Shown: positions 26,801 through 38,349, numbered from the stretch's first letter. The stretch: DNA of 64,000 nucleotides from Malurus cyaneus samueli (GCA_009741485.1 CM019236.1:44362716-44426715); one strand, 5' to 3'. Made by a program: numbers and translations. Notes: generated by a model from the sequence alone, not told the origin.

Positions 26801-29800
26801 GCCAGGTCTTGCAGGATGCCAGGGAAATCTGTGCCATTGACTCTTGAAAGGATCTGGCATGGTTATGCCAAATTCTGAAGGATTAAGCCAAGTCTGATAA
26901 CCTAGCAATATGATCATACATTGATGGGCCTACATATGTTTCCAAAGTGTTTGGAATTTCTCTGTCACTGTATTTTACATCTTGCAATTAATTTTCAGGT
27001 GATGGAGCATTGCATATTCACCAGTGACAAGTTGCTCATGAGTGAACTCAGAGTGTACTTCATACGCTGAGCTAAAAAGCTTGGCCATCCTTCATCAAAT
27101 TGCAGGTTCAGCTGTGGTAAATATTAAAGGCCTTGACCTTGTGGAAATTTTACTTCCTCTTAAAAGATTCTTTATAACACCTTGAAGTTGTACTTGTGCT
27201 TCGCTTTCTCCTGGTAGGTGTGAAAATATCCCAGGAATGGCCATTGGTTCAGCAGTGGTTTTAGTTCAGCTCTTCCAGCCTGACTATGGAGCTCTTTTCC
27301 ACAGGCAGGAAGACTCACATCCTGGGAACCTAAGGTGAAAAAAGGAGAAGGTGGAAGTATCTGTTCTAAGTTCAGAGGGCAATGGCTAATGGCTGTTGCA
27401 CTCCCTTTCTAGGCTGGCAGCCTTCTCGACTGCCCGTGTGAGTCTGCTGCGAGGGAAGGGCTCACACCTCTAAGCACACGGCTGTAGTAGCTGAGCATAC
27501 TCAGACGGCAGGATGGGATCCAACACAACTTACCTTTGTTCACTGTATGATTTCAGCAGCATGACTGGGATTGTTCATTGTTGGTACTAATTGCAAGTTT
27601 AGGAATATTTTTTTTCTTTTTGAGTGCTGTTAGTGAATGGCTGTAGGAGAAGGCCAAGTTATGTAGTAAGTGCTCAGCTATGTTGCTTTCTAATGAATGA
27701 TACTTAAAATCATGCTTCTGGAAGGACTCCAACCAGCTTTTAAGTGCTGAACAAACCACCCCACTAGAATCCTCTGCTTGGCTATGGCACTGGGAGGGCC
27801 GTGGCTCAGGCTGCCAATCCCAGCAGATGAGCTGAAGGTGAGAGAAGCTCTCTGCCACACAACTTTCTGCACTACCTAGTGCAATGAGGACTGGGGAGAA
27901 AATGTTTTGCTGTTTCTGTGTGTCAGGTAAAATTCATGTTTCCTGCTGTGGCTCGGTACCTATCTCTTAGGCTGCACACAAGAGACTGCAGTGGGTGAGA
28001 AAGGATCTCTGCCACCTGAGGAAAGAGAGTGCTTTTTAGGCACAGTAACCTTTGGAGACCGATTCCCTTGCTGCAGGGCATGAGTGGAGATGAAAGATAA
28101 CAATTTCATCCATTTGGCAGATTATAGCTTAGCTCTATGATCAGGAGAGCATCCAGACTGGTTGAGAAAGATGCAAAGGAAAGTTTCTTCCTGTTTTGTC
28201 TGTTCTTATCCTACTGACAGGTATTTGTACAGAATGTCAGGGAAACAATAGTCATAGGAGTATCAGTGGTACACCAACAGCTGCAAAAGCTCAGGGCAAT
28301 GCCAGAAAAATCAGGCATATGCTTTTCCAAATGCTGATCATGGTGTTTGGTATAACCAACATGCTGTGTTACAAAAGCCTTTAGCTTCTAAAGAGGTTGG
28401 ACTATTAATGCCAGGTCCCCATGTATCTGTCTTCTGCCAGCCTTGCTGTCTTAGCTGTTTTACCAGTGCTTGGTCTATGATTCTTGGGTGTGTCAGCGGG
28501 TGCTCTTTCCTGGAAAAAAACAAACTGTGGGCAAACTATTTCCTGCCTCCTGCCAAATATTTCTGCCTGTTCGCCCCATAGTTGTGGCAGCTGGCTTTTA
28601 AGATGCTCCACATTTTTGGGCTCGTGATCTTCTTTGGGGCTGGGAGCAAATGTACTGAGTTAATCTCCCATCTTCCCAAATAATGACCTCTCTGTTCCTT
28701 GGTGATTATGCTTTCCACAGTGGCATGACTGTACCTCTTCTCTGCTGAAGTAAATGTTTGTGCAATCCCTAAATACATGCATATGGTCAGAAGTGCTCAG
28801 ACAGCAGACTCCCAGCCCTCTGTAAGGCTCTCTCACTGGTTTTCTGCTCCCTTCTTTTCCATTCCTCCTGAGCTCTTCTAAGAGTCTTCAGTTCAGCACA
28901 AATTTAGTTTAAAGAGAAATTAGCCATTGAATGCTTCTCACCTTCATCCTAAGTGGGAAGCTTGAGCTGGTGCAGTGCTGTAGATAATTTCTCTGTGGAT
29001 TCTGTTGCTTGAAACTGCTCATGGGTAAAAAAACAGCATTCCTTTTAAACCATTTTCACATCACAGTCATCACACCTCTCCAAAGCACTGCAAAGCTTCA
29101 CAGAGTTCCATGTTTAGCATTAGACAGTACAAGCCTGTTGATGTTAGCTGCCACTGTGCGGAGATAACTTGAGAAAAGCATCATCATTCTTTCTCTGTGA
29201 GGTCTTTAGTCAACAAACACTTGTGTACTTCGTCTCCTCTTCGATGAACAGCACAAGTGTGACTGTGCCATGCAGGAGGAATCTGTGAGGATTTAATGGC
29301 TTCTGTCTGCAACATTCTTCATAAGACTCAGTAGCATTCCAGCTTATTCTGACAAGATAAATATAGATTGCATTTTTGATTGGAGTGTTAATCTCTGCAG
29401 TGTGATTTTCAAGGAGATTTGTCTCTAGATGGCCTTACAGATGTTTTGTGCTTTCAGTTTTATTGTAAAGTGTCTGCACTTTTACTCTGGTTAAAAGTCA
29501 CACCATAACTAACCAGGAAAACTGCTTCAATGTCTCTTTTGAGGAGTTTGTGCTTGCTTTGTTACAATTTCTATCTTGTCCTAAGTGAGGGGATGGTGTA
29601 TTATCATGCTACTTTCTCAGAATGACAAAAACGCTGTTAGAGATGAAAGAAATGTCTGCCCTTTTAATTATTTTTGTGAAAAAGGCGTGGATACTTTTCC
29701 TCTATCTTAAGGCAGGTGCAGTTAATAACACTGAAAAGGACTGATGAAATAATGCAAACGTGAATTGAGTTCAGTGTTTGTGCTGTGTTTCTTTTGGAAG

Positions 29801-31149
29801 GATGCTGGAATTTGTCAGCAGACTGTCTCTGAATAGCAGTTGCCAGGAAGAATATTTAATTATGCTTCCATGAAAGTTACACTTCTTTTTGAAACAAATA
29901 GCTGTAGTCAGAAGAATCTGTGGAAGTTTTCTCATGTTTATTTGCTCTTTTTTTTCAACTTGATCTGCTTTAAGTTGGTGTCAACAATTTTTCACTGTAT
30001 CCTAATCTTCATTCTGATAAATAGGGTACTTTGGGTGACAAATTGTTAAAAAAAAAATAGTTTCATGAAGCAGCAAGACCTGTTTCTAGCTCTTCATTTT
30101 TTTTTTTCATGCACCAAGAGGCTTCTCACTCTTCCTTAAACAAGTGAGCCTCCTTTGGCAAGGGCGTATGTCAGTATCTCTTAAAAACAGTGGGATTTCT
30201 GGTCATTATGTGTCTCAAACATAATTTCCCTGAAATATACTTGGGCTGCCTGGGTCCCTGCTTTTGCCTGTCTCCAGCTGCTTACTTGTCCTGTGCGAAG
30301 GGCATCAAAGCGTGAAATCGGAGTCCTGCTCCATCACAGCACCTTAAGTGTCATGTAAGAGTTGAGAAGACTGTTTTAGTCCTATTGGAGGTGCCTGCTG
30401 AGACAGGGACATGCTGTTCTTGCATCCAGATGTATGCCTATCCTTCTCCTTGAATGTCCCTAACCTCGCTGAATGGTGAGTCCTCCTTTCCATGACCATC
30501 CAAGCTGGAGATAGAGCAAAAGGGCTGGCTCAGTAGGATGCATGCTCTGAGGCTGTTGATGGTTTTAGGTTACAGACCTGTGATGTCTTGGGTTAGAGAA
30601 AGGGTATGCAAGAATGAGATAATCTCCAGTAAGACCCTGCTTTCAAAGCTTGAAAGCATTTTCTGTATTGCTTTCTTCAAACGTTGCCTGCATGCTACAA
30701 AGAAATGTTGCAGCCCTGAAAAGATGAGTGCATGTGTGCAAGCTATTGTACATCACTGTGTGTAGACATCTGATACCCATGAACTGTTTCCTCCCTGGTT
30801 TTTCTTCCTTTTCCTCCCACTTTATGTAACCTGAGCCAGTGCAGTATCATTTTAAAAATGGTCAGGGAAGGATATGTGGAAGGCTATATAATCATATCCC
30901 ATTAATTGCTGTTCAGCATAAAATCAAAGGCAAGTGGTGGGAAAACCAATCACCCGCACTTAGATACACAAACCCTAACAATCAGGAGGTAACAAACACT
31001 ACTGGAGTTCAGAGATCAGTTTGCTCACTAGTTAGTGGGCAGGAGGCACTGCTTGGAGAAAATTAGACAGAAGAAACAGCAAGGGAAGAAATAAGTTTAC
31101 CATGGGTCTCAAGGAAAAGAGAAAACTTGGTATGGGATGTTTGTGAGTG
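20861..31149. other. Long unique non-coding stretch
   Basis: Ten kilobases without a gene or a secure repeat. The part from 21380 to 21700 has weak resemblance to the 5' coding part of old CR1 elements, not enough to call. An 11-bp tandem triplet is at 25659-25691. Frames up to about 127 codons occur with no domain, no convincing splice context and overlap on both strands. Confidence 0.4.
25659..25691. repeat. 11-bp tandem repeat, three copies
   Basis: GAAATAGATTT occurs twice exactly, followed by GGAATAGATTT with one change. A short slippage repeat. Confidence 0.9.
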
Positions 31150-31590
31150 TAGTAGGATTGTGTAAGAGATTGTTTCAGGATGACAGTGGGAATGTGTGTT
31201 ACTTATGATTAAACTCCCCCCCACTCCAGGGGAGGTCCTGAACCTTCCTGCCTGAATCTGACCATATCTAATCTGGGCACTGTGGGGGTTTGGGACACCA
31301 TCACTGCCGGACAGATCCAGAGGAGGACCCACATCTTCCAGGACCTTCCAGGACCACTGCTTTTGACAAGACTGCAGCCATTGCTTCAACAGGAATGCAA
31401 TCACTGCTTAATCAGACCACAACCACCCCCTGACAAACAGGGAGCCAGGCTATGATTTGATTTTGTGGATTTAAGCCAGTTTTCCTGTTTCATAGCATTT
31501 ATTGTAATCTATTAGATTGTAACTCCAACCTGAAATCTCTCATGCTATTTGTGTGTGATTCTTTTCTCCCACTGGTTGGCTTTCAAACCA
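31150..31590 (+). mobile_element. LTR-type remnant (avian endogenous retrovirus-like), plus strand
   Basis: The end of the segment (TCTATTAGATTGTAACTCC near 31508, then a T- and C-rich run to TTCTTTTCTCCC) resembles the region after the poly-A site of an avian endogenous retroviral LTR family, as I remember it. The comparable part of the minus-strand LTR at 54649-55250 also resembles it. The preceding 300 bases have the mixed C-rich character of such LTRs. They contain a 10-bp tandem duplication (CTTCCAGGAC, 31335-31354). No TG start, second LTR, primer-binding site or internal gene was found, so this would be a decayed solitary LTR. Boundaries are approximate and the exact family is unknown. 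Confidence 0.45.
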
Positions 31591-32049
31591 GCACCAGGTC
31601 ACGGGGGCCCCATGTTTGAAGTGCCATCAGCTGGGAAAGAACAGGATGTGTGCTTTTTTTCCTACAGGAATTCAGCTGTCGGTGTTTGTGGCACAGCGGC
31701 AGTGAGCTCAGGCTGGACTTGCTCACGAAGAGGAGACCTGCACTGGGAGAGACCCACGTGAAGGATGATGACTGGGTGACTACACAGGGTTCATGTGAGA
31801 CCACAATCTGTTCTTAAACTGCCATCCAGAACAGTGTGAATCAGCACAGGATAAATGGGTGTCATTTGAGGCAGGATGTTAGCCCTGTGAAGTAACACAA
31901 TGCCAAAGACAGATCCTGCCACTAACAGCACTTGATTTTCACATTAACAGCCTCTGTCATATCTCTGAAATATGTAGCTTGCCCTCAGTGACCTGAACAG
32001 AGTTGACAGCAGAATCAGTGGCTTTATATCTATCTGCCTGTCCTGGTGG
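31591..32049. other. Unclassified spacer between LTR remnant and CR1
   Basis: No gene or repeat is recognised. It could hold decayed retroviral internal sequence, but no reading frame supports that. Confidence 0.35.
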
Positions 32050-33618
32050 AGCTGAAGGGAAATGACTTTGTAGGTCCATTTGCAGATGCCCTCTATGGGA
32101 CCCCACAGGTTAATGTTTTCAGAGAGTGGTGCTCCTCTGGAGTCAATATCAGAGACAATTCTTTCACCAATGATGTGGATGATTGGCAAAATACACTTCA
32201 TATCCTTTGTAGGTGGCAAATTTGGGATGAAAGCACATCATTAATATACTGGAGGTAGGATTCTCATTACAAGAACTTTATAATCTGGAGAAATGAACTG
32301 GCACACCCTTGAGAAGTTCAGCAAAGGGGAGTGTGAATGCCCATGTGTGATAAAACAACCACAAGCAAAAACTTAGGCTGGTTTCCACCTGAATGGGGAG
32401 GACCTTTGCAAAAAAGAAATCTGATGGTAGACAGCAAGATGAACAAGAATTAGAAGAGTTCCCTTGTAGCATTTAGGGATAATAATGTATTGTGTTATGT
32501 TATGAAAAGTGTGGTCAGCATATAGAGGAAATATTTATTCCCTCTGTTCAGCAGTTTTGAGGCTTCATCTGGAATATTGTGTAAAAATTTGGGCTCTTCA
32601 GTGAAAGTGAAATATTAAGAAGCTGGAGTGACTCCAGCAAAACACAGGGATTAAGTTGAGGAGATCAGCAGAGAACAAGGTTTCTACTGGGACAGGATGG
32701 ATTTGTTTAGCCCAGAAGTGAAATACTAAGGAGTCTAATTTTGGGGGTATTTGACAGCCTTCTGAACATGATCCAGCAGTTCAACAACGGTGTGGCTGGC
32801 AGGACCAGGGCACTGTAGTAAGCCGTGGTGGGGCCGTGTCCTGAGCCCAATTTCGGGTCCCTCATTACAAGATTGACATTAAAGGGCTGGAGCATATCCA
32901 GCGAAGGGCAATGGAGTTAGTGAAGGATATGGAGCACAAATCCTATGAGGAGTGGCTGAGGGAAATGGGAGTGTTTTGTCTGGAGAAGGAGAGGCTCAGA
33001 GGTTGCCTAATTGTCCTCTACAACCACCGGAAAGGAGATTGTAGACAGGTGGGAGTTGACCTCTTCTCCCGGGCAACAAGCAACAGGATAAAAGGAAACA
33101 GCCTCAAGTTTCATCAGGGGAGGTTTAGGTTGCACTTTGGGGAATATTTATGTTCACAGAGGGGTTTCCAATCATTGGCATAGGCTGCCTAGGAAGGTAT
33201 GGAGTCACTGTCCCTGGAGGTATTTAAAAGAGGTTTAGATGTAGCACTAAGGGACATGGTTTGATGCAGGTATTGGCAGTATTAGCTTGACAGCTGGACT
33301 TGATGATTTTAAAGATGTTTTTCAGACTAAATGGTTCTGTGGTTCTGTGACCCTTATTCCCATTTAAAATTGCTGATTGGAAGGTTACAGAGGAAGAAAG
33401 AGACAGACCCTGATCAAAGGTGCAGATGAGGAATAATGGGAACAAGTTGCAGCAAGGGAAAATTCTGACTGAACAGTGAAAAAGAATTTTTAACCTGAAA
33501 TCAAGATTGCCCTCGGTCAGGGACCAGAGTATAATCTAACCATGCAAATCATCAAAATCAGGGTATTACACTGAGGACCTCCAGATATTTCATCCAGTAT
33601 AAGTTGTTGTGTGGTTTT
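32050..33618 (+). mobile_element. Older CR1 copy, split by a younger CR1 insertion
   Basis: The left part (32050-32774) follows CR1 ORF2 and its 3' region in order: 'CACCAATGATGTGGATGA' (32165), 'GAAGTTCAGCAAAGGGGAGT' (32312), 'CCCTCTGTTCAGCAG' (32540), 'CATCTGGAATATTGTGT' (32567) and 'TTTGTTTAGCCCAGAAGTGA' (32703). The sequence then jumps to an upstream CR1 block, which starts the second element. After that one ends, the older copy resumes at about 33365 and runs to its own 3' end at 33618, with 'GAGGACCTCCAGATATTTCA' near 33572. The two halves join without overlap in the CR1 map. It is strongly diverged and non-functional. Confidence 0.82.
32775..33352 (+). mobile_element. Younger CR1 inserted into an older CR1
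   Basis: This 5'-truncated CR1 starts in the late reverse-transcriptase region (GTGTGGCTGGCAGGACCAGG at about 32790) and continues through 'GGCTGGAGCATATCCAGCGA' (32885) and 'TATGAGGAGTGGCTGAGGGA' (32944). It then runs through 'GGAGGTATTTAAAAGAGGTT' (33216) to an intact octamer-type tail (GGTTCTGTGGTTCTGTGA) ending at 33350. It is less diverged than the surrounding copy, which is the age order that nesting requires. No clear target-site duplication was found, as is usual for CR1. Confidence 0.88.
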
Positions 33619-35235
33619 CTAGGGATTCAACAAGTAGAATTTCTTCATTTTTGGCATACTTGTACCATCATTGCTCTGAGAGTATATGGTTTCCATGCAT
33701 GCGCAATGGTGAAATTAGCAATCTTCCACACAGCCCGTGAGCCTCTGATGGCACTCCTGCTAGGCATATTAGAAGGTGCTGGACAGCATCAGCAGTCTTG
33801 CAGAGTGACAAGATTGCAGATATGAAAATTCTATCTGTAGGTCATCCTTTGAAAATGAACAAAAGCTAATCCTAAGAAGTTATTGAACTCCTGAAACAGA
33901 CCCCAGACACATTGGCTTGACACAATTTTTTACTGGGGATCCAGCCACACCTGAAACATATTTTTATAAAATAAGATTTGAAATTTAAAATAAAATTTGA
34001 TAACATTGTCACTGATTAATTTCTGAAAGTAAGTCTATGTGCTATTGTGGAAGCAGATAAGGGGTCAGTCATTCCGTGCCCTGAGCCAAAATCAGTGTAG
34101 GAGCTTTATCATTGTGGCTACATAAAAATCTACCCAGGGAAGAGTCACTGCATAGGCACAGGACATTAACTTAGCCCCAATAGCTTCAAGCTTCCAGTCA
34201 GCACAAAAGCTGCAAATCGAGCTCTTTCTGCAAAACTTGATGAAGGTATAACTCATCTCTTATTCCCCAAGCAAGGCACTACAATAACTTGCTGGCAGTA
34301 TCTGCATGTACTTTTATTCCCTTTATGCAGAAATTTAGTCTTTAAAGTTGAGGGATGTGAACCACTTTGTAAACCAAACATTTTTTTGAAATTTTTGTCA
34401 TTTTCACTATTTATAGATATTCACTGAAAGGGACATGTTGCTAAAGAAAATGAGTCAGACTTTCTCAGAGAGGAAAGGGTGATGTAAGAAGACTAGGCAA
34501 GCAGTTTTTAGGAACTTCTTTTTCATTTGATTTTATATAAAGGGTGCCATACTTTTATTTAGGTTAGTAACCATTAGTAACCATTGTTTATGGTTACTTA
34601 CCATGCTCCTGAGATACTTTTCAAGTTATAAATTGCTCATTGCAAGTATTTGATATTAAAGATTAAGTTTGATGTGTGCTGGTTAATTTGGAGTGGTCAC
34701 ATGTGGAGTACCACATGTCGCTGTTCCTTTTTATTCTCTAAATTGGAAATGTAGAACAAACACTTGCCATTCACACTGAAGCCTCAGTGTATGTTCTTCA
34801 ATTTTCACGTATATCTGCCTGACTCCTTTTATGTTGCTGCCAAAAAATTATTTGTTTAGAATATGCAGAGAAAGCAAGTATACAAGTTAATATGTACTCA
34901 AGTTATTTACTTGCTGTGGGTTGGCAATTCTGGTGTCATGGTAAATGGAGACAGAGTTGTAATATTAAACATTATATGCTGTGCAAGCTTTGGCTGATTC
35001 AGCAAAAGGTCCTTCAGGCTGCTGCGTATCATTGAAAAAAATGTATGAAAGAGAATGAACTTGATGCTGGAATAGTTAAGAGACACCATTTCTGAAATTC
35101 ACAGGTTTTGGAATAAGCTTGCTGGAAAACTTCCCTGCACTATTTTATAATGTCATCATACCTTGATTTGATAAAACTTGGGGTCAAATGATGACTTTAC
35201 TATTAAGGAATGGGAGTTTGAGTTAAGGGAGATTT
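33619..35235. other. Unique non-coding stretch
   Basis: No gene or repeat family is recognised. A short direct-plus-inverted repeat lies at 34566-34598. Confidence 0.45.
34566..34598. repeat. Direct and inverted repeat of AGTAACCAT
   Basis: AGTAACCAT occurs at 34566-34574 and again at 34576-34584. The exact complement ATGGTTACT is at 34590-34598, giving a 9-bp hairpin with a 5-nt loop. The first copy could pair as an alternative arm. Confidence 0.88.
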
Positions 35236-35253
35236 TGGTTGCTAAGGCAACCA
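35236..35253 (+). promoter_or_regulatory. Palindromic X-box-like (RFX) site
   Basis: TGGTTGC, spacer TAAG, then GCAACCA is an exact inverted repeat with the arm sequence and short spacing of RFX-family X-box sites. It lies 46 bases before a C/EBP-ATF type word. Binding is inferred from sequence only. Confidence 0.4.
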
Positions 35254-35298
35254 TCTCACAACAATGCAGTATTGCAGAAAGTAATAACCATTGTTAAA

Positions 35299-35307
35299 TG
35301 ATGCAAT
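35299..35307 (+). promoter_or_regulatory. C/EBP-ATF composite-like site
   Basis: TGATGCAAT matches the composite element bound by C/EBP-ATF heterodimers. It gains weight only from its closeness to the X-box-like palindrome at 35236-35253. Confidence 0.3.
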
Positions 35308-35690
35308 GAAATTAATCATCTTGAGGAAATATGTTCTATTTTGATGCTTTCAGCTGCTATGAGAGCAGATCATGACATGACATTGAGGCAGGTCAACATA
35401 TTCCTCTATGATCTGTTTTAATTTGTTTTTTACTATTTTTTCCTGATGGAAGAGCAATGAAGATCTATCTTTTCTTTTACTTCCTCAAACTGGCTGTTTT
35501 GAAATGTCGTTAGGTTTTGGAATAAATACTTGAACTTTCTCTGAAATAAGAAGTGGTATGTAAAGAAGATGAAAACATGTTTACCGTAAAAGAAGTCCTT
35601 CAACTATCTTGTTGTTTCTTGTGTTTGCTTCCTTAACTTAGGTAAGGAATTTGTTGTTCAAGAAATTATTCATATTTTGGTAAAAAAATT

Positions 35691-35775
35691 AAACCAAACC
35701 AAACCAAACCAAACCAAACCAAACCAAACCAACCCAAACCAACCCAATCCAAACCAAAGCAAACTAAACTAAACC
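35691..35775. repeat. (AAACC)n pentanucleotide repeat
   Basis: About 85 bases of AAACC units. The first eight or so are exact and the later ones decay to AACCC, AATCC and AAACT. It is a pentamer and so is not telomeric repeat. It lies 45 bases upstream of an old CR1 relic. Confidence 0.95.
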
Positions 35776-35819
35776 TCTGTTATGTCAATGTCTTTATTTC
35801 TTTCTGGTCTGCACCAAGT

Positions 35820-36530
35820 TCTTCTTAACGAACTGGAAAAGTGGCCTGAAAGCTGAAATTCAGTAATGAAAGAGAAATCAAATGCACAACTACAGCAAGA
35901 GAATATGAGGTCACCCAAAAGCCCTGTGGAAAAGGATGAGGACATGTCATGGCCCTGGATTAGGTTCTTTAGAATACATTGTTGTGAAAAAGCCGAATTT
36001 GTCCTTGAGTTTATTGATAGCATAGTCTGAAACAGAAAATGCAATTCTTCTGAGGCTGGTAAGGCAGTATTACAGTAACTCTTGAAGTTGTATACCAGGC
36101 TTTAAGAAATAGAGACAAATTGGAGAGAGGCAAGAGGAAAACGTTGAAAGACTTAGAGAAAATGTAAGTTCTGAGGAAAGGCTTGAGTTTGATCTAGAAA
36201 AAGGAGTGATTGAACAGAACTTGGTAATCTTCAGAAGTGTAGAAAGGATTGAAGAGGATGATCATCAATTGTACTTTGTAGCCAAGCAGAGCAGAACAAA
36301 AAGTAATTTGATTTTTAGGGACAGAAACACAGGTTAGGTGTTAAAAGCCTTTTCATATTTTTGCCATCATTGCATCCTGTAATTGAAGCTGTCATTAAAT
36401 AGGCGTCCTGAGAAAGTGGCAGACCCTGACTCACTGGAAGCCATGTGAGAAAACTGGAGAAATATTTTTCAGGGGTGGTTTAGATATTGTTTGTTCTGCC
36501 ATGGGGCTTAGTCCTCTTATCACTGTGTTA
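35820..36530 (+). mobile_element. Ancient CR1-type LINE relic, 3' half
   Basis: It follows the older CR1 lineage in sense orientation with several internal deletions. The blocks are 'GAGAAATCAAATGCACAACT' (35871), 'GACAAATTGGAGAGAGGCAA' (36113), 'GATGATCATCAATTGTACTT' (36257) and 'AGAAAGTGGCAGACCCTGAC' (36411). 'CAGGGGTGGTTTAGATATTG' (36470) precedes the 3' end. The 3' octamer tail is not recognisable. It resembles the lineage of the relics at 20.2 and 47.8 kb, not the younger avian copies. Confidence 0.72.
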
Positions 36531-37596
36531 CCATGCACATTATTTAAACACACCACAACCTCACCAAGGTGGTCTGCCCTTTGAGTACTCTGTAATATAA
36601 ATGTCATGAATTTATGAAAATCGAAATGGCTGGCAGCAAGTATAGTTTCCCATTCAAATTGTTTTCTCATATGATATTAATGTTTGACAGGGGAACACAA
36701 GAAGTCGTGATATGTGTAGGAAGCAGCTGAAAAGAGGACAACTGTTTGTGGATCAGGAAAAAGAGTGTAAAAGAAAGAAAAAATGCCAGCTTGGTGGTGA
36801 TTTTGAACATCTCCTGGAGCGTCAGGACTGACATGACACACACTTTGACCACACAATTTATTTGGAACTGTGGACAGGAAAGTGTGGGTGTGCGTCATCA
36901 AGAGATGACGCCTAAAGAATAGAAATTTAGGAGTTATGAATGATACTGTGTGCCTGTCCTTGTTCCTCTACGAAAGGTGTCTTTTTCTAAGTGCTAAGAG
37001 CTTGACCTGTTCAAAGTACCCCGCTTGCAACAAAAGGCATTGATTTAATTTAATGCCATAAGCCTCTTGTCTGATGAAGTTAGCTGAAATGCATCTTGTT
37101 TTAGTTTCCTTTTACTATCATAATTGTTTTTTTTCTAAGACAAGTTTTTCCTAAGTGTTTTTGTTTCTTCCTCTGTAGACTTCTAAAATACAATCTTTCC
37201 TCTTAGTCTCTCCCACTAAATTCCTTGTTCATTTCTAATGTCAGCTACTGTAGGAACCACCTACCAAAGCCCACCTAATTGTTAGTCATCTCCCCACCCC
37301 ACCATCTGCAGGCCATGCCATTCATGTCATCAAACCCCTGCTCACTGTATTTCAGTAACTCATATCTTCCTTTCAAGGTATAGCTTACTTGTATGCTGTG
37401 CTTCTTCTTCCTCCTTCCTGCACACAACTCCTAATTAAACCTGTTTTTCTCAACCCCAGTCTTCAAAGTTACAAGCAAAAATGTTGGTTGGGTAATGAGA
37501 GGGATGGTCTAGCAACATGGTGTGCAGCAGCTTTCATCCTTCATTCCTGAGATCCAGGAGCGCCTGTACGGTGATGGCTGAGCAGTCCCCCCATTC
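36531..37596. other. Unique non-coding stretch
   Basis: No gene or repeat family is recognised. It contains the hairpin at 36892-36911. Confidence 0.45.
36892..36911. promoter_or_regulatory. 8-bp inverted repeat with CRE/AP-1-like arms
   Basis: GCGTCATC, loop AAGA, GATGACGC is an exact hairpin. Each arm contains the CGTCA/TGACG core bound by CREB/ATF-type factors, so it may be a paired binding site, a cruciform-prone element, or chance. Confidence 0.35.
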
Positions 37597-38250
37597 ACAG
37601 AAACACAGTATCATCATATCCTGAGTAGGAAGGAATGATGAGGATCATCAGAGTCCAGCTTCTGGCCCTGTACAGGACAAGCCAAGAATCTCACCATGCT
37701 CCTGAGAGCATTGTCCGAACGCTTCTCAAGCTCTGTCAGGCTTGGTGACACTTCCCTGGGAAGTACAATCCAATAACCAACCACCCTCTGGGTGAAGAAC
37801 TTTTTAATTTTAACCAGGCATTCCTTCAGGCCCTGTTGCTGGTCTCCAGAGAAAAAAGGTCAGGATGCTTGCCGCTCCTCTTCCCCTCTCCAGAAAGCTG
37901 TAGACTGCAATGACGTCTCCGCTCTCCTCTAGGCTGAACAGACTGAGTGACCTTAGCCGCTTCTCACACAACTTCTCCTCAAGGCCTTCATTCCCTTTGT
38001 TGCCCTCATTGGGATGCCCTGTGACAGCTCAATGTCTCTGTTATNTTGTGGTGCTCAGTGAGGTGAGGCTCCCCCAGGTCAGAGCAGAGCAGAGTGGGAC
38101 AATCCCCTCCCTGGCCCGGCTGTGATGCTGTGCCTGATGCTCCCCAGGACACGGGTGGCCCTCCTGCTGCCAGGGCACTGCTGGCTCAAATTTAAGTTCC
38201 CACTGACCAGGCCCTCTTGTCCCTTTCCACAGGACTGCTCTCCAGCAGCT
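37597..38250 (-). mobile_element. CR1 LINE fragment, minus strand, containing an N
   Basis: Read on the minus strand this is a CR1 3' region. On the plus strand it starts 'CAGAAACACAGTATCATCAT'. It then has 'CCTGAGAGCATTGTCCGAAC' (37702), 'ACCACCCTCTGGGTGAAGAA' (37780), 'GACTGCAATGACGTCTCCGC' (37903) and 'GCCAGGGCACTGCTGGCTCA' (38170). A single N at 38045 stands in a block where about 20 to 25 further bases of the usual CR1 sequence are missing just after it. The 5' end of the element is truncated at about 38250. Confidence 0.9.
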
Positions 38251-38349
38251 TTTGAAATAATAGCTTTTGAAATTTAATAATTGCTAGCTCTTATTCTTGC
38301 ACAAGCTAATGACCATTTCAGAGCATTATCTCAATAACACATCTCAGAT

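Noticed and set aside
26633..26917. Minus-strand frame with an EGF-like Cys pattern (CECSIGYQDEQC)
   Set aside because: Only part of an EGF pattern is present, with no flanking splice sites or second domain.
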